The notes: generated by a model from the sequence alone, not told the origin. Numbered from the stretch's first letter, positions 20,701-32,951 are shown. The stretch is DNA of 64,000 nucleotides from Pochonia chlamydosporia 170 (GCF_001653235.2 NC_035794.1:1674001-1738000), one strand, 5' to 3'. Numbers and translations are program-made.

Positions 20701-22915
20701 TCAGCTAGTACATAATGACTTCTCTACCAAATTTAGCAGTCGATGGCAAAGGATAACCACTAAAATAGAGTGTCCGCATAGGCACGATTGTAAAAGTTTG
20801 ACTGTGAGTCAAGCAGAGCAATTGTTTCGTGTCGAGGAGCTGAAGTGCTAATGCTCATAAAGGGCCTGTTATCTTCTCGAGAAAGTAGCGAAATTTACCT
20901 CTTCCTAAGCCGCGTGGTAGGTTTTGGTAAAAGAGAGTAAAATTGAATCCAGCTGAGTTACAGAGACCAGGAAGTCATCCGTACCTTGGACCACACGACA
21001 CATGCGATCATATTCTACGAACTGCCCATGATAACGACCTCAGGATCTAAACTGTTGGACAGCTTCTAGACTGTCGCTCTATTAAGACGGATGCACCTGA
21101 ATCCATCATTAAGGCTCTTAGACTCGACCGTGAGGTGAATCACATGATGAATACTGGATGCGGATGTTCGTGACTGGCTTCTACATCTTCAGAGGGCGGA
21201 ATATTGCTCCGCTAAGGGTTCTGATTAATATTCCAAAATGGGCTTGGCCAGCTTCAAATACGGTACTCAACGCTTTGTTCCTCTTAAGAAGTGCAGTAGT
21301 CATGACTCTGCGGGTATCCGAGTAGCAAAAGCAAGTGTATCGCCGAGGATAACGTGTGAGGTCAATTCAGTTCTTGGTGCTTGATACATCAGCTTTGCGA
21401 ACCGGGGAGCTTTCTAGCTTACATAGCCTGAAGCTTTTTGACGAGAGACTCAACCGGTTGCTTAAACTGCTCGGTAACACAAGATTGCAGATTGAGGCTG
21501 AGTTGATTGGCGGCTCCTGCCCATATATGTGGCGTTGCCTGCAGACCAGGTAAAGTTGTGCTGGGGCGTGCATGTTTGGTCATTCCGGCAACAGGAATTC
21601 CGCCAAGAGCCTCCTTTCTCTCGTCCTTCTAGTTTTCCACTTCTCAAACTGCGATATATTATGCTGCGGACAGGGATTGTCTTCCACATCTATGGGCCCG
21701 ATTCTTAGACCCTTATAATATAGACCCATCGACTGTAACATAGGCATCAAGCTATAGGTTTTGAAAATGACGCATTTAATTGAAACGTGTTATACGGCTC
21801 TGCCAAAGTCGCTCAAGAAAACGTTGACTTCGGCACGTTTGAAGGACCCATGTCACGACAGCGGCTCAAATCACCCAGCTTCGCCTTGCGACTTAATGAA
21901 GAAACATGGTACGGCCAAAGGGAGGAAGGCACGCAAGTTTTAAAAGCCCTTATGCCTTCATATTTTGGTCACGAGCCTCCATCCTTCTCTGTTATTAGGG
22001 GTGCCACTGATATCGGCAGGGTTACGGGTCAAGAGACGGCCGCCAAGACCAGCACCACAGTTTGAACCTTCGATATGCATGCACGATCGCGACTTTACCA
22101 ATGGCCACTATATCTGTTGAATGCTGGTAATTCAACAGCTACATGCTTGTTGATGCAAAGATAGACATGAAAATTGAGGTATCAGTCCCATTAACCCTAG
22201 CCCAGGATATGTCGTCAGCTTATGAGAGAACAAACGCCTGACGCCCAGACCCGGATCTGCCCGTTTGGACCCAGTTTGCCGGACTCGGGATGCGGAGCAT
22301 CGGAGCATCGGAGGGTCGGCGCACGGGCGGGTGAATGTTGGGACCTCCGAGTTCCTATTGGTAGCGCTCACTTTCCTTCATCATTTTGCTTCAGAAACGG
22401 AAGGAGCATTGCTGGCAGCTGCATGCAACATGTGGATGGACATATCAGCAGAGAAGGAAGGAGCGATCATGGCGATCAACTCTGCAGACTCTGGAGACTT
22501 TGAGAATCTGAAGCCAAAGCCAGCTAGCCTCTTGCGCCTTGCATCATTCCTGTCTTTTATTTCCACGCAATTGTGAACAACACCTGAACTCTCTCCCTTG
22601 CTTTCACCAGACAGGCCAAATCGTGCTATTCACTCCACTAATATCCCCAAGATGATACCATCCATTTTGCTTGCGGCACACTGTCCACTCAGCCACCACG
22701 GGCTTCAATTGGCCCGGCCATCGGGGTGTCGGCGACTTGGAATCCCGCCACAACCATGCTATCAGATCATCACCACTGTCCATGTCGAATGACGACGCAG
22801 AGTTTTCTCCTCCCGCAGCGTGTTGTTCAAGTGCATAAAATGGCCAGATGGTTCCAGTTGCTGTGGTTGCGTGTTAGGGCCTCACCACAGCATATTCTTC
22901 GCTTTGCCAGCAGAC
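17798..22915. other. 5.1-kb gene-poor region before the ABC transporter
   Basis: No gene is recognised with confidence. A set of minus-strand ORFs at 19434-20688 is listed separately. The interval around 18.8-21.8 kb looks more AT-rich by eye than its flanks. The last few hundred bases are the likely promoter and leader of the ABC transporter. Confidence 0.5.
19434..20688 (-). pseudogene. Possible unrecognised or decayed multi-exon gene
   Basis: Three minus-strand open segments follow one another: 20688-20284 (ATG start, 134 codons), 20264-20061 extendable upstream to about 20289, and about 19688-19434. They have protein-like composition, several Cys and plausible splice fragments: an acceptor-like CCAGACTAG before the second segment, a GTTAGT donor after it, and CGAGTAG before the third. 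I could not find donor/acceptor pairs that keep frame through all three, and I recognise no domain. It could be a real gene with introns I mis-placed, a decayed gene or chance. No function is proposed. Confidence 0.25.
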
Positions 22916-25900
22916 ATGATGGATGACATCCAAGGCGTACCCGGGAAACGGAGACCTTCTGAGGTTTTCGACCACCAGGAGCTACAGAATCTGGCTCGCA
23001 TTGCTTCTAATCTCAGAGAAAGACAGAGCCTCCCTATCCAAAATGCTTCCGACTTGTCTGACAACGATGACGATTCTCGACTGGATCCAACAAACAAGAA
23101 CTTCGACCATTACCGATGGGCACAACGTGCCTTGACATCTCTTAACAATTCGGGCATCACTCTTGAACGACAAGGCGTCGTCTTTTCAAATCTCTCGGTA
23201 TCTGGATCTGGCTCTTCCTTACGATTTCAGGAGACTGTCGTCTCCAGCTTAATGCTCCCATTTCGTTACGTTGCCAGCGCGATAGTCGGCTCGAAGTCTA
23301 ACCGCCCTCGACGCATCCTCCACAACTTCGATGGTCTTCTCCAAAGCGGTGAACTACTCCTGGTGCTGGGTCGTCCAGGAAGCGGATGCTCGACCTTCCT
23401 CAAGGCACTGTGCGGGCACCTCGAAGGAGTTACACTTGAACCCGAAAGCAATATTCACTACCAAGGTATAGGCTTCAAGAAAATGACAAGGCAATATCGT
23501 GGGGAAGTTGCCTACAACCAAGAGGTGGACGAACATTTTCCACATCTAACTGTTGGCGAAACGCTCTCCTTCGCTGCCACCGCTCGTGTACCACAACTGC
23601 GTCCACCCGACTTGACCAGACAACATTATGTCGAGACTATCGTCAGCGTGGTCATGGCGATATTCGGCCTATCGCATACTGTCAACACTAAGGTGGGCGA
23701 TAACTTCATTCGTGGCGTCAGCGGCGGCGAGCGCAAAAGGGTTAGCATCGCCGAAATGTTCCTGTCCAGAGCCCGTATTGGCGCTTGGGATAACAGTACT
23801 CGAGGTCTTGACGCAGCGACGGCACTTCAGTTCGTCAAGTCACTGCGCCTGTCAGCCGATCTTGGTAGGGCTTGCCATGCTGTTGCTGCTTATCAATCCT
23901 CGCAATCAATGTACAATCTTTTTGACAAAGTTGTGGTCCTGTATGAAGGCCATGAAATCTTTTTCGGACCTTGCAGCAGCGCCCTGGACTATTTTGAAGT
24001 CATGGGCTGGCACAGAGATTCTCGACAGGTTGCCTCAGATTTCTTGACAGCAGTCACCAATCCTGGTGAGCGAAAGACGCGGCCGGGCATGGAAGATAAG
24101 GTGCCTCGGACTGCAGAAGAGTTTGCAGAATATTGGAAGCGAAGCAAAGAATGTGCGAAGCTCAAGGCTAGCATCGAGACCTATGAGCTCGAACATCCAC
24201 TGGGCAGGGATGATGGCACGCGCTTCCAGGAAAACCACGAGAAGCAGCAAGCGAGGCACACGCGGCCATCGAGTCCCTATTTGCTATCGATTCCTATGCA
24301 GATACGCCTCTGTCTACGTCGAGCGTTTCAACGCATGCGCAACGATATACCAACGACAATGTCTACTGTGGTTGCCCAAGTAGTTTTGTCCTTTATCATT
24401 GGCTCCATCTTTTATAACTCACCAAACACGAGCGATGCCTTCTTTCAAAAGGGAGCCGTTTTGTTCTTTGCTGTTCTCATGAACGCCTTGATCACAATCA
24501 ACGAGATCATGCAACTTTACAGCCAGCGGCCCATTGTCGAGAAGCAAACGAGATATGCGTTTGTGCATCCTTTTACGGAGGCACTAGCAAGCTCCATTAT
24601 AGACTTGCCTGTCAAAATATTCCGTTGCTCGCTCTTTAGCATCGTTCTGTATTTCCTGGTCGGGTTGAGGAGGGAGCCGGGTCCATTCTTCATATTTTAC
24701 CTCTTTCTCATCACGACTGTCTTGGTTATGTCTGGAATCTTCCGCTCCGCAGCAGCTGCCACCAGAACAATCGGTCAAGCCATGGGAATTGCAGGCATTC
24801 TGATTCTCGCAATTGTAGTGTATAGTGGTTTCATGATTCCTCAGGCTTACATGCATCCCTGGTTTGCGTGGATTCGATGGATTAATCCTATATTCTACGC
24901 CTTTGAAAGCCTTCTTAGTAACGAATTTCATGGACGGGAGTTTGGCTGTGCTCAGATAGTTCCACCGTACGGAACTGGAAACTCTTTCATTTGCGCCGCG
25001 GTCGGTGCGGTTGCTGGCCAACGATCTATTGACGGCGATGCCTTTCTACAGGCGAATTATGGCTATCAGTACTCTCATCTGTGGAGAAACTACGGGATCC
25101 TCGTTGCGTTTCTTATTTTCTTCCATGCCATCTATCTGCTTGCCACGGAGTTTAACAAGGGGCGGCGCTCAAAGGCCGAAGCTCTCGTATTCCGCCCTGG
25201 CCATGCCCCAAAGCACCTCTCTACGGCAGACGTCGAAGCATCGGAAAAGAAGCGTCTCCCAAGTATCCCAACACCTGAGGATAACAAGATGGACCACTTA
25301 CCTCGCCACCAAGATGTCCTCACCTGGCGAGCCGTCAATTACGATATCCCTGTCAAAGAAGGGACGCGCCGGTTGCTCAATGATGTCAACGGCTGGGTCA
25401 AGCCTGGCACATTGACAGCTCTAATGGGAGTCTCTGGCGCAGGGAAAACCACACTTCTAGATGTTATTGCTCAGCGGGTTTCCATTGGGGTGGTATCGGG
25501 AGACATACTAGTCAATGGCCAGTTAACAACGTCTGGATTCCCCCGACGCGCCGGCTATGTCCAACAACAGGATCTCCATCTGGAAACAGCTACTGTTCGG
25601 GAAGCTCTTCGATTTAGTGCTGTACTGCGCCAACCCCTAGCTGTTTCTAAGACCGAGAAGTACCAATACGTCGAGGAAGTCATTCAGATGCTGGGCATGC
25701 ACGAGTTCGCTGAGGCAGTCGTTGGGTCTTTAGGCGAGGGATTAAATGTGGAACAAAGGAAACTCTTAAGTATTGGAGTTGAGCTTGCGGCAAAGCCCTC
25801 TCTGTTAATATTTCTCGATGAGCCCACCAGCGGTCTTGATTCACAGAGCTCTTGGACCATCTGCTCATTTCTGCGGCGGCTGGCAGACCACGGCCAAGCA

Positions 25901-27232
25901 GTCCTGGCTACAATCCATCAACCTAGCGCTCTCCTATTCCAATCCTTTGACCGTCTATTGTTCCTAGCCCAAGGAGGCAAAACAGTGTATTTTGGAGACA
26001 TTGGGCCCAAGTCCAGTAGCCTCCTAGACTATTTCGCTGACGCTGGCGCACGGAAATGCGGCGAACAGGAAAACCCTGCAGAGTACATACTCGAAATGGT
26101 ATCCGGAGACGACGACTCTGGAATAGACTGGGTTGAGAAATGGAACAGTAGCCCGCAGCACGATGCAGTTCTGAAAGAACTGGATGCACTTCACAGCCTA
26201 CCAGACCGGGCTTCAACTGACAGCATAAAGGCTGACGACTTGTCACATGAGTTTGCCCAGCCATTTCACGGTCAGTTTGTTCATGTTGCAAGCCGCGCCT
26301 TCAGGCAGTACTTCCGACAACCAGAATACATATTCACCAAGTTTCTTCTGGGCATCGCATCGGGCTTGTTTATCGGATTCTCATTCTGGAAAGCGGACAA
26401 TACCCAGCAAGGGTTTCAGAATGCTCTATTCGGCATTTTTCTGCTCGCAACTATTTTCCCTACATTGGTCAACCAGATCATGCCTAAATTCGTGATGCAG
26501 CGGTCACTGTATGAAGTTCGCGAGCGTCCGTCTAGAGTTTACTCCTGGAAAGTGTTCATCCTTTCTCAGATGCTTGTCGAAGTGCCGTGGCAAATACTTC
26601 TAGGTATCTGCGCATGGGCGTGCTTTTACTTTCCCGTCTTCGGCACCAGCGGATCAGCAGATACCAAGGGCTTAGTCCTGCTGCTTGTCATACAGTTCTA
26701 CATGTATGCAGCCACAATTGCGCAAATGGTGGTCGCAGCGATCCCAGATCCTGCACTAGGTGCCATGTTGGCGGTGCTTATGTTTGGTATGTCGTTCATC
26801 TTCAACGGCGTTATGCAACCTCCAGATGCTTTGCCGGGGTTCTGGATCTTCATGTGGCGTGTATCACCATTCACGTATTATGTGAGTGGCCTCGCAAGTG
26901 CCTCACTGCATGGACGTGAGGTCGTATGTTCCACTAGCGAAATGAGCATATTCGATCCACCTCCAGGGCAGACTTGTGGCGCATACCTGGCTGCCTTTTT
27001 GGAAAAGGCTCCTGGTACACTGTATAACTATAACGCGACATCAGGGTGCGAGTATTGTGCTCTCTCCTCGGCGGATCAGTATCTGGCGGCACGTCGAATC
27101 GAATGGGATGAGCGCTGGCGCAACTATGGAATATTTTGGTGCTACATGATATTCAATGTGTTTGGCACGGCAGCGTTGTACTACGTGTTCCGAGTTCGGA
27201 CGTGGAAGAGCCGCAAGGTAGCAAAGTCGTAA
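22916..27232 (+). CDS. Full-size PDR-type ABC transporter (ABCG, pleiotropic drug resistance)
   Basis: Single exon, 1438 residues, the normal length for fungal PDR pumps, with the order (NBD-TMD)2. NBD1 has the fungal-type Walker A GRPGSGCSTFLK near residue 152 (Cys for Lys), signature VSGGERKRVSIAE and Walker B region WDNSTRGLDAATA, with Tyr replacing the H-loop His (AAYQSSQS). NBD2 has canonical Walker A GVSGAGKTTLLD near 837, a degenerate signature (LNVEQRKLLSIGVELA), LIFLDEPTSGLDSQSS and the His of ATIHQPSA. This asymmetry is standard for the family. Each half ends in about six membrane segments with a PDR extracellular loop. The pump exports hydrophobic compounds across the plasma membrane. 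The first in-frame ATG after the stop-rich leader is used; ATG 22919 directly follows. It is convergent with the P450, 163 bases apart, suggesting a shared role in handling one compound. Confidence 0.95.
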   Translation: MMDDIQGVPGKRRPSEVFDHQELQNLARIASNLRERQSLPIQNASDLSDNDDDSRLDPTNKNFDHYRWAQRALTSLNNSGITLERQGVVFSNLSVSGSGSSLRFQETVVSSLMLPFRYVASAIVGSKSNRPRRILHNFDGLLQSGELLLVLGRPGSGCSTFLKALCGHLEGVTLEPESNIHYQGIGFKKMTRQYRGEVAYNQEVDEHFPHLTVGETLSFAATARVPQLRPPDLTRQHYVETIVSVVMAIFGLSHTVNTKVGDNFIRGVSGGERKRVSIAEMFLSRARIGAWDNSTRGLDAATALQFVKSLRLSADLGRACHAVAAYQSSQSMYNLFDKVVVLYEGHEIFFGPCSSALDYFEVMGWHRDSRQVASDFLTAVTNPGERKTRPGMEDKVPRTAEEFAEYWKRSKECAKLKASIETYELEHPLGRDDGTRFQENHEKQQARHTRPSSPYLLSIPMQIRLCLRRAFQRMRNDIPTTMSTVVAQVVLSFIIGSIFYNSPNTSDAFFQKGAVLFFAVLMNALITINEIMQLYSQRPIVEKQTRYAFVHPFTEALASSIIDLPVKIFRCSLFSIVLYFLVGLRREPGPFFIFYLFLITTVLVMSGIFRSAAAATRTIGQAMGIAGILILAIVVYSGFMIPQAYMHPWFAWIRWINPIFYAFESLLSNEFHGREFGCAQIVPPYGTGNSFICAAVGAVAGQRSIDGDAFLQANYGYQYSHLWRNYGILVAFLIFFHAIYLLATEFNKGRRSKAEALVFRPGHAPKHLSTADVEASEKKRLPSIPTPEDNKMDHLPRHQDVLTWRAVNYDIPVKEGTRRLLNDVNGWVKPGTLTALMGVSGAGKTTLLDVIAQRVSIGVVSGDILVNGQLTTSGFPRRAGYVQQQDLHLETATVREALRFSAVLRQPLAVSKTEKYQYVEEVIQMLGMHEFAEAVVGSLGEGLNVEQRKLLSIGVELAAKPSLLIFLDEPTSGLDSQSSWTICSFLRRLADHGQAVLATIHQPSALLFQSFDRLLFLAQGGKTVYFGDIGPKSSSLLDYFADAGARKCGEQENPAEYILEMVSGDDDSGIDWVEKWNSSPQHDAVLKELDALHSLPDRASTDSIKADDLSHEFAQPFHGQFVHVASRAFRQYFRQPEYIFTKFLLGIASGLFIGFSFWKADNTQQGFQNALFGIFLLATIFPTLVNQIMPKFVMQRSLYEVRERPSRVYSWKVFILSQMLVEVPWQILLGICAWACFYFPVFGTSGSADTKGLVLLLVIQFYMYAATIAQMVVAAIPDPALGAMLAVLMFGMSFIFNGVMQPPDALPGFWIFMWRVSPFTYYVSGLASASLHGREVVCSTSEMSIFDPPPGQTCGAYLAAFLEKAPGTLYNYNATSGCEYCALSSADQYLAARRIEWDERWRNYGIFWCYMIFNVFGTAALYYVFRVRTWKSRKVAKS

Positions 27233-27395
27233 GGGGCGTGTTGGGAAGCATGTATTATCATCGTCATTCAACATCGTCATTCAATAGGAGATGAGAGAAG
27301 ATGTATTATAACCACTAGACATTATTCGTGAAATTACTCGCACTCAATGCCAATCATCGTCATGTAACTCGTACACTCGTCGTTGCCATCGTGAA

Positions 27396-29169
27396 TTAAT
27401 TCTCAGGGCCCGCCCTTTCGGTAACTTGCACCCACATGTCGGATATATTGAGCAATCCGAGAGAGTTTTGCAATGTCCAGGGCTTAGCTGGATTCACCAC
27501 TGCCATATCAAAGTTGCGAAAGGTCTACAAGAGACATGACGGTATGCCAAGGTTAGACAAACCAACACAATACAATGTAAATCTCCACCCTTGGAACACA
27601 GGGACTTGCTCACCTCGAATATCAGCTTTCCGAGCTCAACCTGCGCCACTCGCTTTCCAAGGCATTGAAACTTGCCATGGCCAAAAATAAGCTCATTTGT
27701 GGCAGTCATAACACGCAACTTATCAGCGTCATGCTCAAACCAACGCTCCGGCCGGAAGGCGTCCGCATCATCCCCGTAGACGTGCTTGTCGAGATGCATG
27801 GCGTACGCCGAGTAGCCAATGCATGCGCCACCGGGCAGAAACACCTCTTTCGGCCCATCGCCTCCATTGAGCGTCACCAAGTCACCCGCAGGGGGTATAT
27901 CCCTAGAAAAGATATTCGTAACAGGTGGGTGGACGCGCAACGACTCCCTGATGACGGCTTGCAGGTACGGGAGCTGCCTTGCCTGTGTGGCGGAAATAAC
28001 ACCATCTCCTAGTGAAGGAGCCTGCCCGTTTCGCACCGCCTCGTCAATCTCGCGCTGAAGATTGGTGTACACGCGGTGGTTGGTCATGATGTGAAGCATG
28101 GCGCCGCGGATAGCTGTCGCGGTTGTGTCCGAGCCAGCGATAATCTGCTCGAGAGCCTCGGTCCTCAACTCGTCGCCAGAGAGGCCGTGTCTGATGAAGG
28201 AGGCGAGCATGTCGGACCGCTTGTCAGTGGGATTGGCGGCGCGCTGGTCCACGAACCGGAAACAGGTGGCCATCATCTTGCCGAAGCCGTTGTTGTCCCT
28301 GGGCGAAGGGGCGATGAATTTACCTAGCAAAGGCGCGTGGGCGAGCCAACTGAATCCCATGGCTAGTGCTGTGTTTCCCACGGCGAGACCTTCGGCGCTG
28401 GACTTGAGATAGTCGTCGATGTCGGCGTCTGCGGCTAGCATGCCGAATGCGGTGCCTAGGCCGACTTTGCTGATGACGTCGAGGGTGAAGAACTGGACTT
28501 TGGTGGCGAGGTCCATGGGTTTGCTGGCCTGAGTGGTTGAGATGTATTTGCTGCGGAGGAGGTCTATGAATTGGGTTAGACATTCGTCGATGGAGGCTTC
28601 GAGGTCGAGATTCTCGCGGCCTGAGTACTGTATTCGATGTGTCAGTGATGATGGGGATCAGATGGGTTTGGGTGGGCGTACACCAGGGGCCATTTGCTTT
28701 CTTCGCTGGCCGTGTTTCTCGTTGTTGGTTTCGCTAAAGACATTGTCGCGACGGTATTCGATGCGACAGGCGTTGTAGAACCATGGCGAGCGTTTGTATC
28801 CGGGGGAGATGTTGACGTGTGTCCATATTTCTGGGGATGAGGTGATGAGGATGTTGGGGGCGACTCGTGCAATAGGACCTATGGTCAATATGAGTTTAAG
28901 GTGTGAATAATTGGAGTTGTAGAGTTGGAAGCGCAGCTGGAAGTTGAATGTACTTGACAGCGAAGAGTTGGGACTGTCCACTAACCATATTGTCTATTCA
29001 CATCAGCATACCACCTGTGGCATTCCCCATGAAGCATGGCTCGACTATGAGGAACATTGCTGAAGCCAGTCCATCGCGGGCCAGGAAACTGTCTGAGCTT
29101 GAAGAATTGCCATATCAATTTGACGATGTACAGCCCGAAAAGGCCACACGCAAGCGATATAAGCTGCAT
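27396..29169 (-). CDS. Cytochrome P450 monooxygenase, pisatin-demethylase-like
   Basis: Four exons (29169-28986, 28878-28682, 28627-27614, 27524-27396) give 507 residues. The ATG at 29169 starts an N-terminal membrane anchor (LISLACGLFGLYIVKLI) followed by the Pro-rich hinge FPGPR. Conserved elements are KQMAPGYSGREN near residue 122, the I-helix AGSDTTAT near 291, ESLR near 355, FRPERW and the heme loop FGHGKFQCLGKRVA with Cys about 449. Phe where most P450s have Arg is usual in the pisatin demethylase-like group, from memory. It is an ER-bound monooxygenase needing P450 reductase; the substrate is unknown. Together with the ABC pump it suggests detoxification or tailoring. An upstream GTG-started extension is rejected in favour of the ATG that opens the anchor. 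Confidence 0.93.
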
Positions 29170-30671
29170 CACAAACGAGGGAAACTCACGTCGCACAAAC
29201 CGACGTTAAAAAAGCATGTCAAGAGTACAAAAAGCATGGTTTTTTCTCTCACTCTCTCACACCGATTTACATTCCCTTCCATCCATGGACCCCCCATACG
29301 TTATGGATTAGAAATTGGTTGGCTTGGGGTAGCAGGTTATGGTCCCGGGGCCAAGGGAGTGGTATGAACTGCGACCCAGAAGTTTCGGAACCCATAGCTT
29401 GGTTGTGGTTTAGTGTGGAAATGCATTTACAAGGGGGGCCATGGTTATCCAGCCCATCGAATGATTCGACCGGCTTTCCTATCATAGTGCATGCATTGTT
29501 CTGCTGCATGGGGTGGTGGATGGTGGATGGTGACATGGCAAATTTTCTCCTCCATTTCCTATTCCCACGCGGACTTGTACAACCACGTCGGGATGGATGG
29601 GATATACGTACTGTGTATTACATGTCGATAAAAGCAATCAGAACAGCAGACGAAGCCAGCAGTTCCAATAGACGGGCCGTACCGTACTATATGGAGATTG
29701 GCCAAATAACGACCTGCAAAGACATGGTTCACTTCTCCCAAGGCTTAGTATCAATGCAGTTTAGACGTTTGCGAGCGGCGTCGACGCCATCATGGTAATT
29801 GGTTTACCTCTGAACCCCCGGGCAAATAGCATCGGCAATCACTCCACCCTTCTCACCACCATTGGTCTTATTGTGGTGGATTTCGGGCATGGTGGTTGTA
29901 ATGGGATGCGAATTAGTCTGCCAATCCCTACCCATATGGAAACGTGGGCTCCGAAGAAAAGTAAGAAAGTCGAAATCTGTCATTGGCGGCCACGGCTGGG
30001 ATGGCGCCAGACTACAATACGTTTTTGATTGAGACAACTTGGAGGGAACATGCCACATTCCGCTTAGCTGAGCTTGGCTTACTCCATAGATTGGCTTGGC
30101 TTTCGGCTTGTCACATCTTCAGCTCGGCGATGGGAGTTGATGTTTGCTTCCTTGCTTGCTTGTTTGCTCGGAAAACCCATGTCCACCAAGAGCCGGATGG
30201 ACATTGTGCAACTCTGGACGGAGCACTCCCCGGAATAAGGGGGTTTCTGCCTTTTCCACGCGACAGCCACGCTACGGCCTTGTCAGACGGGAAGAGTTCT
30301 ACGGGGAATTGACAGGGCCCGTTGCCATTGAAACCTCGTGATCTCTGTCTAGCCGGTCTTGGTTGTGTTGTACTACCAGCGGTGGGTTTGTTGCTTGTCT
30401 GCCTTTTGGACATACAAAAAAAGCCGGACGGGAGACTCGCGGATAACCCGGCCCTCATTTCTTTTCAAACCTTTTTGGCTGCCGTCAGACCTAGATGAGT
30501 ATATTCACGCGGGTAGTACTGTGATGCGCTTCCCTGAAGTCATACAGGAACTGCTACCAAATCCTTGAGCCAAATACCGGACGGCCGATTCCCCTAGCGC
30601 CCATCTATCTAGGAATGATACAGCTAGGAAGAATACATCTAGATCCCAGCATCTAGATCCCAGCCAGCACC
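29170..30671. other. 1.5-kb divergent intergenic region between P450 and methyltransferase
   Basis: It separates two divergent start codons and holds no credible gene. The last 40 bases before the methyltransferase ATG contain a perfect tandem repeat (30636-30663). Confidence 0.6.
30636..30663. repeat. Perfect 14-bp tandem repeat just upstream of the methyltransferase start
   Basis: CATCTAGATCCCAG occurs twice head to tail, ending 8 bases before the ATG. It lies in the leader or core promoter; function unknown. Confidence 0.85.
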
Positions 30672-31956
30672 ATGTCTAGCCCGAAAACACCGGACAAGAC
30701 GAAGCGCACTCCGTCGCCCAAGACTTCCGAGCCTCAGGACGATCCCGAGCAGCATGCGCATGTGGACGATGTTCCTACCAATACACAAATCCCTTTTGTA
30801 AGAAGCTGAATCCTCATATATCGATAGTTTGTGGGTGGAAATATGCTGACTCTCACCTGTATAGAGATGGGATGACGACGATACCGACTCGGCTTTGGGC
30901 GACGACGCCAGGTATGAAAGCAAACCCTCACGAGCACCATGAAGCATACATGATTCTGACATCTACAAAAACAGCGTCCTCTCGTCTACCGTCTCCCTAA
31001 ACGAAAGCATCTTCAACTACCGCAGCCTCCACGGCCGCACATACCAAAGCTCCAACACCACCGAGTACTGGGGTCCCAACGACGACACCCAAAACCTCGG
31101 CCTCGACATCGCCCACCACTTCATCACCATGCTCCTCGGCGACCGTCTCTACGAAGCGCCCATCCCTGACTCGCCAGCCAAAGTCCTCGACGTCGGCACC
31201 GGAACCGGCATCTGGGCCATCGACATGGCCGACGCCTTCCCGGCCTCCGAGATCATCGGCACCGACATCAGCCCCATCCAGCCACTCTGGGTGCCGCAGA
31301 ACTGCCTCTTTGAAATCGAGGACGCCCAGCTCGAATGGACCTTTCACCCCTGCACCTTTGACTTTATCCACATGCGCGCCCTGTACGGGAGTATCGGCGA
31401 CTGGCCTGAGCTGTATCGCCAGGCGTACACGGCCCTCAAACCGGGTGGGTGGCTGGAGAACTTTGAATTCACAATCACTCTGCACAGCGACTTGCCGGAG
31501 ATTAGGGACGACCCGGATCACATATTTAAGCGGTGGGGGACTGTGTTTATGGAGGCGGGTGATCGGATGGGCAGGAGTTTGCGCATCGGCATGAACGGCC
31601 GGATGGGGAGGTATATGCGCGAGGCTGGGTTTACGAATATCACGCAAAAGTACTATCAGGTTCCCGTGGGTGGGTGGAGCACCGATCACACGTACAGACA
31701 TATTGGGCTGTATAATCTGACGTTCATGGAGGAGAGTTTGGAAGGGTTTGCGCTGTTTCTGTTGAGGGAGATTATGGGCTGGGAGTATGCGAGGGTGCAG
31801 GTATTTTTGGCGGAGATGAGGAGTGCGTTGCGGAATACCAAGAGTCGGCCGTATTATCTTGTGTAAGTTTTCTCTTGTCTGGATTCGGGCGGTGAGTGCT
31901 GATAATGTTACAGGACGAATGCTTTTGCTCAGAAACCAGTGTCTGCTACTGAGTAG
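30672..31956 (+). CDS. LaeA-like (UMTA-type) SAM-dependent methyltransferase
   Basis: Four exons (30672-30797, 30865-30911, 30975-31862, 31914-31956) give 367 residues. A polar, charged N-terminus (about 55 residues) precedes the Rossmann methyltransferase domain. SAM motif I is VLDVGTGTGIWA near residue 128, motif II is IIGTDISPIQP, and FEIEDAQLEWTF plus FDFIHMRALYGSI are hallmarks of this large fungal group. The last exon adds only 14 residues. LaeA itself is a nuclear regulator of secondary metabolism, but most relatives are cluster-linked or of unknown substrate, and this protein is not claimed to be LaeA. It lies between the P450 and the FAD monooxygenase. All splice sites are canonical and keep frame. 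Confidence 0.9.
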
Positions 31957-32951
31957 GCAGAGTTGGATTTTGTGGTTGCTGATACCCCGTGTGGTGTAGA
32001 TATTTTGGAGTAGGAAGTTTGCATGATTGCTACATTGAATGCATTACGAATTCACGCCCATTTTTGTGTCTTGGGTGTTGGAATCTGTCAGGTTCTTGAC
32101 GTTTGCCTTGGCCTGGGATGCTAACCTTCGGTCCTGAGATTCGATTAAATGGAGGATAGGGCTCTTTCTACACTAATCCAAGCATGATACAGTCTCGCGA
32201 TTCAATCCCGAATATCGTTAAGCTGCCAATTAACGGTATGGTCTTGCTGAACTAAAACGTAACAGTCTTGCCTCTCCTGATCTCACAGCCCAACTGGAGA
32301 AATCTCCACGGAAAATACGCCTCGTTACGCACAACGACTTGTCTATTCACCTGAAGGACACCGCGGCGACGGCAAATGCCGTGATAAACGGATCAAACAC
32401 GAAGCTGATGCATCACTGCTCATGCAAGTATCTCTTGGCTGCTGTGCGCTTGCAGACGATTGGGACAGCGCACCTGTCTCATGCATGCATGCAGCGACAG
32501 TCACCTCTATCCCGAAAATGGCGTCAACAGGGATGTCTAAGAGGACCGGGATTGCCCGCCGAAGCGATGATGCATATTGTTTCAGCTGACGGAGAGGTCA
32601 GTTCAGCAGGTGGGTGGCGTCGAGATAGAGCAGGTAGTTGGATCGTGTGCTATCAACTGGATCGAGTGTGTGTAAATATTCACTGTATAGCTGTGGGATG
32701 GATGACATGTTCACCTCTTTGTCTTTCTCGCGGGAAATATTTACAAATAAAGAACCCTATATATGTAAGTCTACCCATGGAAATACTAACATTTAACCAC
32801 CCGAAAGACGGACTTGACAATACAACACCTGCCTATTACAAGAAGACAACAAACCAAACAATATTCATAACCGTCAGGGACACAAGTCAATTCACAAAGT
32901 TCACAGAATCATGCCCTCTCCAAAGTACATGATCCTCAACTCACACCAAGC
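31957..32951. other. Convergent intergenic region, 995 bases
   Basis: It lies between the 3' ends of the methyltransferase and monooxygenase genes. A plus-strand open frame at 32339-32932 begins at TTG and has no protein-like features; nothing else is seen. Confidence 0.6.

Noticed and set aside
22820..22915. Extension of the ABC transporter to an upstream GTG
   Set aside because: No ATG in the extension and the sequence looks like leader DNA; the ATG at 22916 gives the usual N-terminal length.
23379..23950. Substituted Walker A Lys and H-loop His in the first nucleotide-binding domain of the ABC transporter
   Set aside because: At first sight a defect, but this asymmetry is normal in fungal PDR transporters.
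32197..32212. GATTCAATCCC, resembling a tRNA B box
   Set aside because: No A box or cloverleaf arms can be built around it; the same applies to GTTCGAGTC near 9797.
32339..32932. 197-codon plus-strand open frame between the methyltransferase and monooxygenase genes
   Set aside because: It begins at TTG, has no domain, and lies in the 3' flanks of two convergent genes; most likely chance.
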